DNA of 9,068 bases. It comes from Thermoplasmata archaeon (GTDB lineage Archaea > Thermoplasmatota > Thermoplasmata > Thermoplasmatales > Thermoplasmataceae). This document shows, one piece after another, positions 1-6,708 of the stretch. The notes beneath the pieces were generated by a model. It was not told where the DNA came from and searched no databases. It saw only the letters and a list, made by a program, of their open reading frames with translations. Numbering within the stretch: position 1 is the stretch's first letter; every line of letters begins with the position of its first letter. The translations under genes were made by a program, and so were the position numbers. The DNA lies in contig JAKBQK010000374.1 of assembly GCA_021835265.1 (NCBI GenBank), forward strand, positions 1 through 9,068. The letters are read 5' to 3'.

Positions 1-66
1 CCATTAGGGTGTATATAATAGTAAAATTTCGTTCCTCCTCCTCCCTGAAAAAAAAAAAAAATAAGG
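1..66. other. Non-coding left edge of the window
   Basis: No gene is visible. There is a TATA-like stretch (gtatataata, 11-20) and a CTCCTCCTCC tract (34-43) that reads GGAGGAGGAG on the minus strand. No well-placed start codon follows it; the nearest minus-strand ATG (4-2) is about 30 nt away. I find no direct copy of the tRNA-Leu 3' end and no counterpart of the right-hand non-coding sequence here, so this is not demonstrably the left end of the mobile element. Confidence 0.5.
48..61 (-). terminator. T14 tract ending the polymerase operon
   Basis: An uninterrupted run of 14 A on the plus strand reads as 14 T on the minus strand, starting 5 nt after the TAA stop of the 248-residue gene. Oligo-T runs without a hairpin are the usual intrinsic terminators in archaea, so this probably ends the minus-strand operon. 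Homopolymers this long are also prone to length errors in sequencing. Confidence 0.65.
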
Positions 67-813
67 TTACAAGACACCGAGTAGTTCTCTTCTCAATGCT
101 TCCCTTTCCTCTGCTGTCAGTGAGGCAATCTTTGACACATCAGGGTCTATCTCATCAGGGAACATTTTTTCAAATTCATTCATCTTTACAGGCAGAATTT
201 CCACCTCACTTCGTTTAAAATCCCTGCTTATCCAGATTCCCTTTGATATCGAAATATAGGGATTCCAGTCCATTAATAGAGAATCATCAACTCCAAAGAT
301 AAGGCAGTCTGTTTCTACTTTCCCGTCTTCGTATATATCAACAGACCTACCTATTTTCCTGCCCATGTCGAATCGTCTATCGTAATACCAATTGATATCA
401 TCTTCCGACAATTTCCAATGTTTCTTTACGAAATCTTTTTCTGACGTGTATGTGGAGAAATGAAAATGCTCATTCCATCTGAATTTTGAAGTGACCTTTA
501 GAAACTGATTCTGGAATTCTGATGGAGTATTCTGCTTCATCAGGTCAGCAGCAAATCTGATTAACTCCTTGCCAACCATGTCAACATAAATCCTTTGCTG
601 ATTCCTTACTATCCACTGTCCGTTTCCTTTGATTGCAGAAAGTTCCTCTAAACGTCTGGCCACGAATGTCTGAATCTGTTTCGTGGTTCTTTCATCCTTG
701 CCGAGCATTTCCAATCCTTCTCTTACGTTGAAGAGACCTTCCACTACTGTATCAGGTTGCTTCAGTGCATTTTCTATTTTCCTTTCAAGTTCTTCTTTTT
801 CCACTTTTTTCAC
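67..813 (-). CDS. Hypothetical protein, last gene of the polymerase operon (248 aa)
   Basis: I do not recognise a family. The protein is soluble and charged, with no signal peptide or membrane segment. Residues 1-60 look helical and may form a short coiled coil. The middle (about 105-205) is rich in aromatic and beta-type sequence, with WYYD at 141-144. The C-terminus (225-248) ends in a charged helix. The start is GTG at 811-813, overlapping the TGA stop of the upstream gene (810-812), with a purine-rich AAAGGATGA just upstream. That overlap implies coupled translation with the 110-residue gene. It is the last gene before a T14 terminator. Position in a replication operon suggests an element-specific accessory role, but nothing in the sequence shows an enzyme activity. 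Confidence 0.75.
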   Translation of the reverse strand: MKKVEKEELERKIENALKQPDTVVEGLFNVREGLEMLGKDERTTKQIQTFVARRLEELSAIKGNGQWIVRNQQRIYVDMVGKELIRFAADLMKQNTPSEFQNQFLKVTSKFRWNEHFHFSTYTSEKDFVKKHWKLSEDDINWYYDRRFDMGRKIGRSVDIYEDGKVETDCLIFGVDDSLLMDWNPYISISKGIWISRDFKRSEVEILPVKMNEFEKMFPDEIDPDVSKIASLTAEEREALRRELLGVL

Positions 814-1142
814 TCATCCTTTTCTTCTTTTCTTTTAGCATCTTTTTTCTCAACCCATATCGCCGAGAACCTAGTGTTCCAAGGATATGGTTCCCTTGCG
901 TTCGGTATTTCATCTCCTGGCATAAGATACGGGCTTTCCAAGTGCAAAAAGTCCTGGTAGCGGTATCTCAAGCGAGACACTTCTTTAGCGGCATTATCAG
1001 CGAGTTTCACCAACTCGTGTCTATGCCCATACATTTGGGAAAGGTCAGCCTCTATTTCCAGAATAGAGTCACGCAGAATTCCCAATCTGTAATCCATTTC
1101 CTTTCGTTGTTCTATGCTTAGTGGTTTCAGTCTTTTTCCCAT
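810..1142 (-). CDS. Hypothetical small charged protein (110 aa)
   Basis: No family recognised. Residues 1-65 are predominantly helical with heptad-like spacing (LGILRDSILEIEADL at 20-34, then KLADNAAKEVSRLRYRY), suggesting a coiled coil or helical hairpin. The tail is very basic and acidic (KKDAKRKEEKDE). There are no membrane segments or cysteines. The ATG at 1140-1142 lies 2 nt after the polymerase stop codon. A strong Shine-Dalgarno (AGGAGGAGGT) is embedded in the last codons of the polymerase gene, so co-expression with the polymerase is likely. A small helical partner of the replication machinery, such as an ssDNA- or dsDNA-binding protein, is possible but unsupported beyond position. 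Confidence 0.75.
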   Translation of the reverse strand: MGKRLKPLSIEQRKEMDYRLGILRDSILEIEADLSQMYGHRHELVKLADNAAKEVSRLRYRYQDFLHLESPYLMPGDEIPNAREPYPWNTRFSAIWVEKKDAKRKEEKDE

Positions 1143-1144
1143 TT

Positions 1145-3163
1145 TTACCTCCTCCTTGCTTGCGTTAAAATTGCTTTAGCATCCACCAATGATGTTGAAA
1201 ATATGGTGACCATATCCAGCTTGTAATCTGGAATCGTTTTTGGAAATCTCATTGCAGGTTTTGGCAAACCAAAGTATCCATGCTCCAATTCAACATAGTC
1301 CAGATTCAATGGCAGACCCTTGTCATTGAGATTCCTTATGAACACCGACTCATCTGCCCTGAAGGTCTTTCTTGTGTGGGCGAGAAATTCCCGTTTGCTG
1401 ATTTCCACGCTCCCCTTCGGGATTCCACCAAGCTTCCTTTCACGGCCTACATAGAAATCATTTATGCCGAATATCTCTGCCTTTCCCCCTTCCACACGCT
1501 TGAATTCACCCATCTTTCTACTGATAGGAATGATGCCTTCCAAAGGCTGGTCTGTGATGATGGAATCAGTGTTTGTGTAGTAGATGCGTTCCCATCCTAT
1601 TTTCTCGGCAACATTAACAAGATATTCCCACATTATGTGCCTTGCATTGGCCGAGATTTCAGATGCTATTATCACTGGCCTGTTCCTTAATTTCTTACTG
1701 TTGTTTGGGGTCTTCTCTACAAAATCAGGATAGGCCGCATATGTTCCGTGCTGATTCATTATCCTGATAGGTTTCTGTGAGATTCGTGCATTTTCCATAA
1801 GCTCCTTCGCAGTCACATAACCGTTCTCAATCTCAACTTCTGCTTCATCCTTTAAGGCTCTTTTTTCAATTCTTTTCTGTGCTGTCTTTCCATAGAGACC
1901 TACCATGGACAGTTTGTAAAAAGATTTCAAAAGACCAGTGGAATTCTCTTTACCGTTGTATAGCATTTTGACATAACTGCTGAAGAGGTCATCATTCCAG
2001 AATTCAATTACAGAATGGACTTCTATCCTTGCCTTTTGCTGATATAGGCTTACGAAGTCCATGCCCGTAAACATTCCCTGTCCATTCAGGAATTCCGTGG
2101 GCTTTCCATTCAAATCCATTAGCGGTATGCATACCCGTTTTGTATCTTCTGGCAATGAATATGTTAGAAATATCAGGTAATTTTTCTGCCTTTGCTTTTT
2201 GGAAAAGTCATTCTTCGGCTCCTGTCCACGAAGTATGTCCCTGTAAAGCGTTTCATTGTCTTTTGGGAAGAAAAATAACGGATTCCTATCTGAACCAAAC
2301 ATTGATTCATGCACTGGTGCAATGCTGTATCGGTGCCATGCCATTGCCGCACCGTGTAGTGAATTGACATCGTAGTAGTAGAGACGCACTGGTTTTTTGG
2401 TTATGACATAAGCCTCAATCCTTGCTCCCCTGAATGAAGCTTCTGCTCTGCTGTTTACCCAAATGCCCATCTGAATTGTGTTTGGCAGGTATATTCTCCA
2501 TCTCTCAAATGATGTTTTTGAAGTGGTAGAATGTATGGGGAATGGAATTAACTCCAATGCAGAATAAAGTGATTCTGTCTTTACTTTGCATTCTTCAATA
2601 TCTGTATTTGTTGGAAGAATCCTGTAAAATTCTTTAAGCAATTGATCCAGACCGATTCCAGGGAAAAAGTTTTCAAAACCAAGAATTCTGACAGTATGTC
2701 TTTTGTCAGGAGTTTTCCCATAAAGAATGAAAATGACTTGTTCTATTATCTGACTGCTTACCTTGATATTGAGATTTTCCTTTATTCTTTTGAATAGGCC
2801 ATTTGCTACCATTTGATGATAGGGGTCATAGGAAATAATCGCAATCTTGCGATATTTACGAATCAAGCGGGAAAGGGATTCTTCAAGATTATCATAGCCC
2901 CTTCCAGAGAGATGTTCTTCTCCGTTCCATAAGTCAAATGTTATGTTTTCTGAGCCCTTGGAAACCACTTCTTTCACGTGCAATGCGAAGATTCTTTCAG
3001 AGCGGGCAGTGCGCAGATATTCTGGGGTCTTGTTTTTAGATTCTGGCCTTTCGAATTCCTTGACAAATTTAGCAGGTAAAATAAGCGTGTAGTTTTCTCT
3101 TGTCTTTTTTCTTCTTGACCTTTCGGTAGCATGTGGATTAGATTTCATCTTGCCTGCTGACAT
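1145..3163 (-). CDS. polB: Protein-primed family B DNA polymerase (casposon type)
   Basis: Template-directed DNA synthesis, presumably replicating the mobile element from a protein-primed end. Family B motifs appear in order: the FRGARIE segment at 244-250 (the YxGG-like linker); motif A YYYDVNSLH with D265; motif B KSFYKLSMVGLYG at 413-426; motif C YYTNTDS at 528-534; then a KLGGIPKG thumb-side motif at 577-584. At 672 aa with no extra insertions, the size fits protein-primed enzymes (phi29 type, casposon families) better than cellular PolB. The N-terminal exonuclease domain is present in outline (about 55-205), but its acidic residues look lost; for example the exo III-like segment reads ECKVKTESLY with K195 where Asp is expected. 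Motif C has Asn531 for the first Asp. The ATG directly follows the TAA of the upstream coiled-coil gene, with Shine-Dalgarno AGGTGA at a short spacing. The family is firm; activity of either domain is inferred. Confidence 0.92.
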   Translation of the reverse strand: MSAGKMKSNPHATERSRRKKTRENYTLILPAKFVKEFERPESKNKTPEYLRTARSERIFALHVKEVVSKGSENITFDLWNGEEHLSGRGYDNLEESLSRLIRKYRKIAIISYDPYHQMVANGLFKRIKENLNIKVSSQIIEQVIFILYGKTPDKRHTVRILGFENFFPGIGLDQLLKEFYRILPTNTDIEECKVKTESLYSALELIPFPIHSTTSKTSFERWRIYLPNTIQMGIWVNSRAEASFRGARIEAYVITKKPVRLYYYDVNSLHGAAMAWHRYSIAPVHESMFGSDRNPLFFFPKDNETLYRDILRGQEPKNDFSKKQRQKNYLIFLTYSLPEDTKRVCIPLMDLNGKPTEFLNGQGMFTGMDFVSLYQQKARIEVHSVIEFWNDDLFSSYVKMLYNGKENSTGLLKSFYKLSMVGLYGKTAQKRIEKRALKDEAEVEIENGYVTAKELMENARISQKPIRIMNQHGTYAAYPDFVEKTPNNSKKLRNRPVIIASEISANARHIMWEYLVNVAEKIGWERIYYTNTDSIITDQPLEGIIPISRKMGEFKRVEGGKAEIFGINDFYVGRERKLGGIPKGSVEISKREFLAHTRKTFRADESVFIRNLNDKGLPLNLDYVELEHGYFGLPKPAMRFPKTIPDYKLDMVTIFSTSLVDAKAILTQARRR

Positions 3164-3727
3164 TTACTCACCTATCAGTTCCAAGACACGCTCTAGAGAA
3201 ATCTCTTCCTTGTCTTCCAAGTCGATGAATCTCAATTCGGCTTTACGCCCTTCTTCCTGATATCCTTCCATTATGGATTGAGCGTTCTGGATATCTGCCT
3301 TGCCCTGTTCACCATCATTGACATTGACAACAATGGTCTTGGTTGACCATCCGCTCATTCCGTACCTTACAGGCGCATCGAAATCTATCCTTGCCTGGAC
3401 TCTGCTTCCATGTTTTTCAGGAAAGAAGTCAGATGATTTTTCGTTAGTTACTTCCGTTACCCGCCTCTTTAACTTCTTTGGTTGTCCAGACGCTTTTTGT
3501 TGAGATTTTTCACCCTGTTCTATCCTCTCATTTAAGACACGGATCTGCTCTTCACTTTCAGTTTGGGATTTCTGAAGCTGTTGAATGAGTTTCTTCTGCT
3601 CTTCTATTACTGCCTGTTGATCCCTCAACTTCTGCTTTCTGTTGTTTGCTCTGCTGAAAAATTCCTTGAAAGAACTGAATAGTTTTTTCAGAGGAGAGCC
3701 TTTATTTAGTCTTTTTTCATTTGTCAT
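3164..3727 (-). CDS. Coiled-coil protein directly upstream of polB; candidate terminal protein
   Basis: Not recognised by family. Residues 1-35 are basic (14 Lys/Arg). About 32-76 is a Gln/Glu/Lys-rich coiled coil (repeated EEQ, IQQLQ). A basic patch KKLKRR lies at 84-89. About 105-187 is a small alpha/beta-looking domain (ARIDFDAPVRYGMSGWS, then TIVVNVND). There is no membrane segment or signal peptide. The ATG at 3725-3727 is preceded by GGACGTGA, a one-mismatch Shine-Dalgarno, at 5 nt. The stop codon abuts the polymerase start, so the pair is translationally linked. In phi29-like systems the terminal protein gene lies immediately upstream of the DNA polymerase gene, so this is a positional candidate for the priming protein; candidate hydroxyl donors are Ser/Thr/Tyr in 119-130. 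A DNA-binding accessory protein is the alternative. Confidence 0.7.
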   Translation of the reverse strand: MTNEKRLNKGSPLKKLFSSFKEFFSRANNRKQKLRDQQAVIEEQKKLIQQLQKSQTESEEQIRVLNERIEQGEKSQQKASGQPKKLKRRVTEVTNEKSSDFFPEKHGSRVQARIDFDAPVRYGMSGWSTKTIVVNVNDGEQGKADIQNAQSIMEGYQEEGRKAELRFIDLEDKEEISLERVLELIGE

Positions 3728-3757
3728 ATAGTCACGTCCTTACGGTAGGAAAGGCTG

Positions 3758-3788
3758 TTTGTGGGAGTTCTGCAAAAACTTCCACAAA
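3758..3788. repeat. Imperfect palindrome between abrB-like gene and coiled-coil gene
   Basis: Arms TTTGTGGGAGTT (3758-3769) and AACTTCCACAAA (3777-3788) flank a 7-nt loop, with one non-Watson-Crick position. That position is G-U in plus-strand RNA but A-C in the minus-strand transcript. It lies in the 69-nt gap between two minus-strand genes. It could be an operator, a processing site or a weak hairpin; nothing decides between them. Confidence 0.6.
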
Positions 3789-3796
3789 ATTTTTCT

Positions 3797-4045
3797 TTAC
3801 TCTCTTGCCTCCAGAAGTTCACTTCGGGCTGAACTGACCTGCTCTTCAAAATTTATTTTGGTAATGAGAACTATGGTCTGTCTTTTGCTGGATTTACATA
3901 TTACTGAAACTTCCTCATTAGGTTTCAGTTCGAGCATCTTTGCTACACTTGATGGTAGTGTTATTCCAACTCCACCACCCAGCTTCAAAACATGTCGAGT
4001 GTGTTTTTCAAATTCAGTAGTTACATTCGAGTCAGTTACATTCAT
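3797..4045 (-). CDS. AbrB/SpoVT swapped-hairpin DNA-binding protein (82 aa)
   Basis: Small transcription factor. Residues 18-62 form a typical AbrB/MazE/SpoVT swapped-hairpin beta barrel. They have the GxGITLPxxVAKxLxLKPxEEVSV pattern (hairpin GGGVGITLP at 23-31, KMLELKPNEEV at 36-46), followed by a final strand TIVLITK. The domain dimerises to bind DNA. The N-terminal 17 residues and the helical tail (65-82) are outside the domain. It is the first gene of the minus-strand operon and sits beside a palindrome-rich divergent intergenic region, its obvious target, so autoregulation and control of the plus-strand cargo are plausible. AbrB-like proteins are also antitoxins, but no adjacent PIN/MazF-like toxin is present. 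The start is ATG at 4043-4045 with a TATA-like ctatttaag about 36 nt upstream. Confidence 0.85.
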   Translation of the reverse strand: MNVTDSNVTTEFEKHTRHVLKLGGGVGITLPSSVAKMLELKPNEEVSVICKSSKRQTIVLITKINFEEQVSSARSELLEARE

Positions 4046-4076
4046 TTTTTATCCCTTATAAAAATAGGTCATATAT

Positions 4077-4086
4077 CTATTTAAGT
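4077..4086 (-). promoter_or_regulatory. Probable TATA box of the abrB-polB operon
   Basis: On the minus strand acttaaatag is centred about 36 nt upstream of the abrB-like ATG. At the usual archaeal spacing the transcript would start near 4055, leaving a leader of about 9 nt containing AAGGGAT. An alternative AT-rich box (atttttataa, 4055-4064) lies too close to the start codon. Confidence 0.45.
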
Positions 4087-4104
4087 CTAACGCTCGCAGA
4101 TGAC

Positions 4105-4190
4105 GGTAACTGCTGAATCTGCATGCAAATTAAATTTTCAATTTGCATGCGCTTCTAATATTGAAACAAATTTTTTAGTTGGCAGTTACC
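4105..4190. repeat. Two nested palindromes in the divergent intergenic region
   Basis: The outer pair is GGTAACTGC (4105-4113) with GCAGTTACC (4182-4190), a perfect 9-bp inverted repeat. The inner pair is GCATGCAAATT (4121-4131) with AATTTGCATGC (4140-4150), a perfect 11-bp inverted repeat around an 8-nt AT loop. They lie between the AbrB-like promoter and the plus-strand cargo promoter. The arrangement suits an operator for a dimeric regulator, or a cruciform signal used in replication. Confidence 0.8.
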
Positions 4191-4207
4191 TAGAATTGAA
4201 TAGAAAA

Positions 4208-4215
4208 TATATATA
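4208..4215 (+). promoter_or_regulatory. TATA box of the plus-strand cargo genes
   Basis: The sequence TATATATA is centred about 24 nt before the GTG at 4235, the spacing expected for a leaderless archaeal transcript. This supports GTG 4235 as the start; the ATG at 4231 is in another frame and hits a stop after seven codons. Confidence 0.6.
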
Positions 4216-4234
4216 CAATTGAACTAAAACATGA

Positions 4235-5284
4235 GTGACTTCCAAACAACATAATGAAAAATCTGGTGATTCCCCTAAAATCAAGCTGGATTTATTGTAT
4301 TTTAGTTACTTTTTTACCCAAGTACTATTTCTAATTGGAGGGTATAGTTTCATAATTAGCCCAAATAATGTTAATCCCGTATTTATACCAATCACTCAAG
4401 AAATAGGCACTTTTATTGAGTTAAATTCATTAGTAATGGCAGTTTTTGTCGCAATCAGCTTAAGGATTCTATGGAAAAACAAGGCAAACCCGCTTTTCAT
4501 AGCTACCTCAATTAAAGCATATCTCAATGTTAGTGTACCGTCTAAGTTAGCTATAATCCCACTCTATTTTTCACTTCTTATACTTGGAGCTTTGCAATCA
4601 ACACCAACTAGCCCTCCCTTCCTTAACTATAGTCCCCTTATTGGCCAAATCTATGGCATAACAGTTGTCCTGTTAATTTCTCTACTTGAATTTGTTGGCT
4701 ATTCTGTGGGATTATATTTGTTTAGTCCGGGATTCAAGGAACGGTGGACTTATATTTGGTCTGAAAAAAAAGACCAAGTCAATTATATTATTTTACGTGA
4801 AATAGGTGGAGTCTTGAAGCAATTCCAGAGTTTCCCTAAACTTGGTGAAAGCAGATACTCTTTTCTTCTTGAGGAGCTTTATAAGAATCTATCTAAAATT
4901 CTGAAAAAACGATTTCTCAAACTACAGATTGACATGTTAAACCAAATTTTTTCGGATATTCTACTTTCAATGAATCTTGGCACAGATATAGAAAAAGCCG
5001 ACGTGAAAGACTTCTTCATATCGATTGAAAAGTCACCGCAATTTCACCAAACAGACTTCTCTAAATTTCCAATTTTGATATTTGAAGAACTGGAGAAACT
5101 AACCACAAAATTGGGTAAAATTGACCAAAGAAGGCAACTGGCATCTATAGAAGGAAACTGGAATAAGCATTGGTACGATAGATTAGAACGTCACACTGGA
5201 ATCATTTCCTTAATATTGATTTTTATAGGTATAATTGGGCCAGTAGCAGCTTATTATATAACAAATTACCTATCTTCGCTGTGA
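4235..5284 (+). CDS. Five-helix membrane protein of unknown function (349 aa)
   Basis: No family recognised. Hydrophobic segments suggest transmembrane helices at about 21-42, 60-80, 103-121, 133-163 and 322-345. Between the fourth and fifth is a soluble, charged, helix-rich domain of about 155 residues (166-320), probably cytosolic because Lys/Arg clusters flank the helices (FKER at 167-170, KKRFLK at 224-229). There is no signal peptide, catalytic motif or nucleotide-binding loop that I can see. The GTG start at 4235 is chosen by the TATA box at leaderless distance. It is followed by a T-rich region and then the unknown gene at 5363, on the same strand. A membrane effector or sensor within a defence cargo is conceivable from context only. 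Its base composition is more AT-rich than the polymerase operon. Confidence 0.75.
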   Translation: MTSKQHNEKSGDSPKIKLDLLYFSYFFTQVLFLIGGYSFIISPNNVNPVFIPITQEIGTFIELNSLVMAVFVAISLRILWKNKANPLFIATSIKAYLNVSVPSKLAIIPLYFSLLILGALQSTPTSPPFLNYSPLIGQIYGITVVLLISLLEFVGYSVGLYLFSPGFKERWTYIWSEKKDQVNYIILREIGGVLKQFQSFPKLGESRYSFLLEELYKNLSKILKKRFLKLQIDMLNQIFSDILLSMNLGTDIEKADVKDFFISIEKSPQFHQTDFSKFPILIFEELEKLTTKLGKIDQRRQLASIEGNWNKHWYDRLERHTGIISLILIFIGIIGPVAAYYITNYLSSL

Positions 5285-5362
5285 ATATCCACTTTTCTTG
5301 TAACTTTTTTTAATAATTTTTTAGAGATTAATTGCTTTAAGTTTTATTATATAAAATTGCAG
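5285..5362 (+). promoter_or_regulatory. T-rich terminator and promoter region between cargo genes
   Basis: Runs of seven T (5304-5310) and six T (5316-5321) soon after the membrane-protein stop resemble an archaeal oligo-T terminator. A TATA-like ttattatataaaa (5344-5356) follows; at normal spacing it would start transcription near 5375, favouring translation from the internal ATG at 5423. A weaker TTTAAG (5334-5339) would suit a start at 5363. The next gene pair may therefore be transcribed separately from the membrane protein. Confidence 0.45.
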
Positions 5363-6481
5363 ATGCATTTATATTGGGCAAAAACGTATTGCCCCTATAA
5401 TGATTCAAGGCAAGGGGATTTCATGCCAATATTAGCACCTTTCATATATGACATATTAAGAGAGAGTCTTAAGCATTTAAACCAAAATCGTGGAGATTTT
5501 TCTCATTATTATGTTAGACCAGTTTATTTCCAAAGTGGATTTGATTCTGTCCAAAATTCATTCCCTGAGCTTCAAACAGACCTTCCAGAGGCCCTTCACT
5601 TAGGGATTGAGAAAAGATTAAGTAACCTAAATTCCGATTTTGTGATAGCCAAGATTACAGAAAATTACGGAATTTCAGCTGGTACCCTGGAAAAGAAATC
5701 TCAAAAATACTACGACCTAACAATCGAAAATATGAAGAATTATGGCATTGTTCCAGTTAGTATTCCAAAGCTCACACTTTATGATATAGCCAAGAGCCCA
5801 TTTGAAGGTTATATGCTCAAAGAATTCAGAGCTGGAGCAGAGCAACAGCAATCTTATTTCAAAGACCAGAAAGTTCCGGGAAATAATTTGCGACACATAG
5901 AAAGTCGGCTCGAGCAAGATAGAATAATGGGCCTTTTGCCCTACAGAACTGCTTTTTCAATTTCCAAAGTAGGATATAAATCTAAAACTGTGGAAGTTTT
6001 TTCAAATGGGCTTTTTGTAACTAATTACTTGGAGGAAAATTTCAATTTTATAATACAATTTTTGCAAAGGGTCGTGAAAGAAACCAAGGCAAGATTTGAA
6101 GAAAGTGCAAAAGTCAGAGTTGAGCAGAATGAGTGGTCAAGACAATATTTAGTAAAAGCAGATTTAGAGTTAAAGGTGGAACAAAAATTCTACAATCAGC
6201 AATTTGAGACCTTTGCAAAAAATGCTGAGACTTTAATCGACCCAAAATTCTTTAAAATTGGGAGGTTATTTGACATAGAAAATAAAGAAGGGGCATTTCA
6301 CTCCATATTTACAACGGACTCTGTTGAATATGATCCATTAGAAGCGCACTATACCATCAACATTGAAAAGGGTAAAATAGGTATTTCACCAGTTTTCAGT
6401 AAAAATGATTTGTGGTTTTTAACAAAACTCTTACACACAATTGACAGTTATTTTCCAATTCAAGATGTGAGAGCAGTATAA
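5363..6481 (+). CDS. Protein of unknown function, partner of the nuclease-like gene (372 aa)
   Basis: No family recognised. It is a soluble protein with no membrane segments. It mixes helices with beta segments, and a long charged helical stretch (about 222-285, FIIQFLQRVVKETKARFEES onward) looks like a coiled coil. I see no nuclease, ATPase, methyltransferase or helicase signature; in particular no DPPY/NPPY and no P-loop. ATG 5363 is the first methionine. An in-frame TTG lies at 5357, and an ATG at 5423 has a purine-rich AAGGGGA before it and better spacing to the TATA box, so the true protein may be 352 aa beginning MPILAPF. The stop is 17 nt before the nuclease-like gene on the same strand, so the two are probably co-transcribed and may act together. 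Confidence 0.75.
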   Translation: MHLYWAKTYCPYNDSRQGDFMPILAPFIYDILRESLKHLNQNRGDFSHYYVRPVYFQSGFDSVQNSFPELQTDLPEALHLGIEKRLSNLNSDFVIAKITENYGISAGTLEKKSQKYYDLTIENMKNYGIVPVSIPKLTLYDIAKSPFEGYMLKEFRAGAEQQQSYFKDQKVPGNNLRHIESRLEQDRIMGLLPYRTAFSISKVGYKSKTVEVFSNGLFVTNYLEENFNFIIQFLQRVVKETKARFEESAKVRVEQNEWSRQYLVKADLELKVEQKFYNQQFETFAKNAETLIDPKFFKIGRLFDIENKEGAFHSIFTTDSVEYDPLEAHYTINIEKGKIGISPVFSKNDLWFLTKLLHTIDSYFPIQDVRAV

Positions 6482-6498
6482 TGGAGTAAATTTAACAA

Positions 6499-6708
6499 AT
6501 GCCGTCGAAGAAGGATTATATTCAGAAAAAGTACGAAGATTTACAAACAGAATATGAACACCTAAAGCTCGTGGCAACGGTTTATAATGAGTTTCACAAA
6601 GATAAGAAATTCGAATATGTATATGGAGGAATGGACTTCTTTACAAACCAAAATAATAAAGACAAATCTTGGGATATTATATTATATTATATTCTAAAGA
6701 CGAATTAA
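6499..6708 (+). CDS. PD-(D/E)XK nuclease-like gene, N-terminal part (out of frame)
   Basis: This is the first 69 codons of a gene that continues in another frame. Residues 1-30 are helical and charged. SWDIILYY at 57-64 carries D59, the likely first metal-binding acid of a PD-(D/E)XK core. The frame runs through four ATATT units (6674-6693), then adds ILKTN and stops at TAA 6706. The downstream frame supplies IEAKGQ, the E-x-K half of the motif. Removing one 5-nt unit joins the frames as WDIILYSKDELKK and onward with no stop, giving a 351-residue protein in which D59 precedes E79 and K81. The start is ATG 6499, 17 nt after the upstream stop, with a weak GGAG at 6483-6486. As sequenced, the product would be a short inactive fragment. 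Confidence 0.7.
   Translation: MPSKKDYIQKKYEDLQTEYEHLKLVATVYNEFHKDKKFEYVYGGMDFFTNQNNKDKSWDIILYYILKTN

Noticed and set aside
1..66. Left terminal inverted repeat or target-site duplication of the casposon
   Set aside because: I compared it by eye with 8743-8967 on both strands and found no match of useful length.
3797..4045. AbrB-like protein as the antitoxin of a toxin-antitoxin pair
   Set aside because: No PIN, MazF or similar small toxin gene lies beside it; the next gene encodes a coiled-coil protein 69 nt away.
4156..4164. taatattga near the palindromes, resembling the TAATATTAC nick site of rolling-circle replicons
   Set aside because: It is not in a hairpin loop, the last bases do not match, and no Rep-type HUH protein is encoded; expected by chance in AT-rich DNA.
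6669..6708. Programmed ribosomal frameshift joining the two nuclease parts
   Set aside because: There is no heptameric slippery site or downstream stem-loop, whereas a tandem pentanucleotide repeat at the break gives a simpler explanation.
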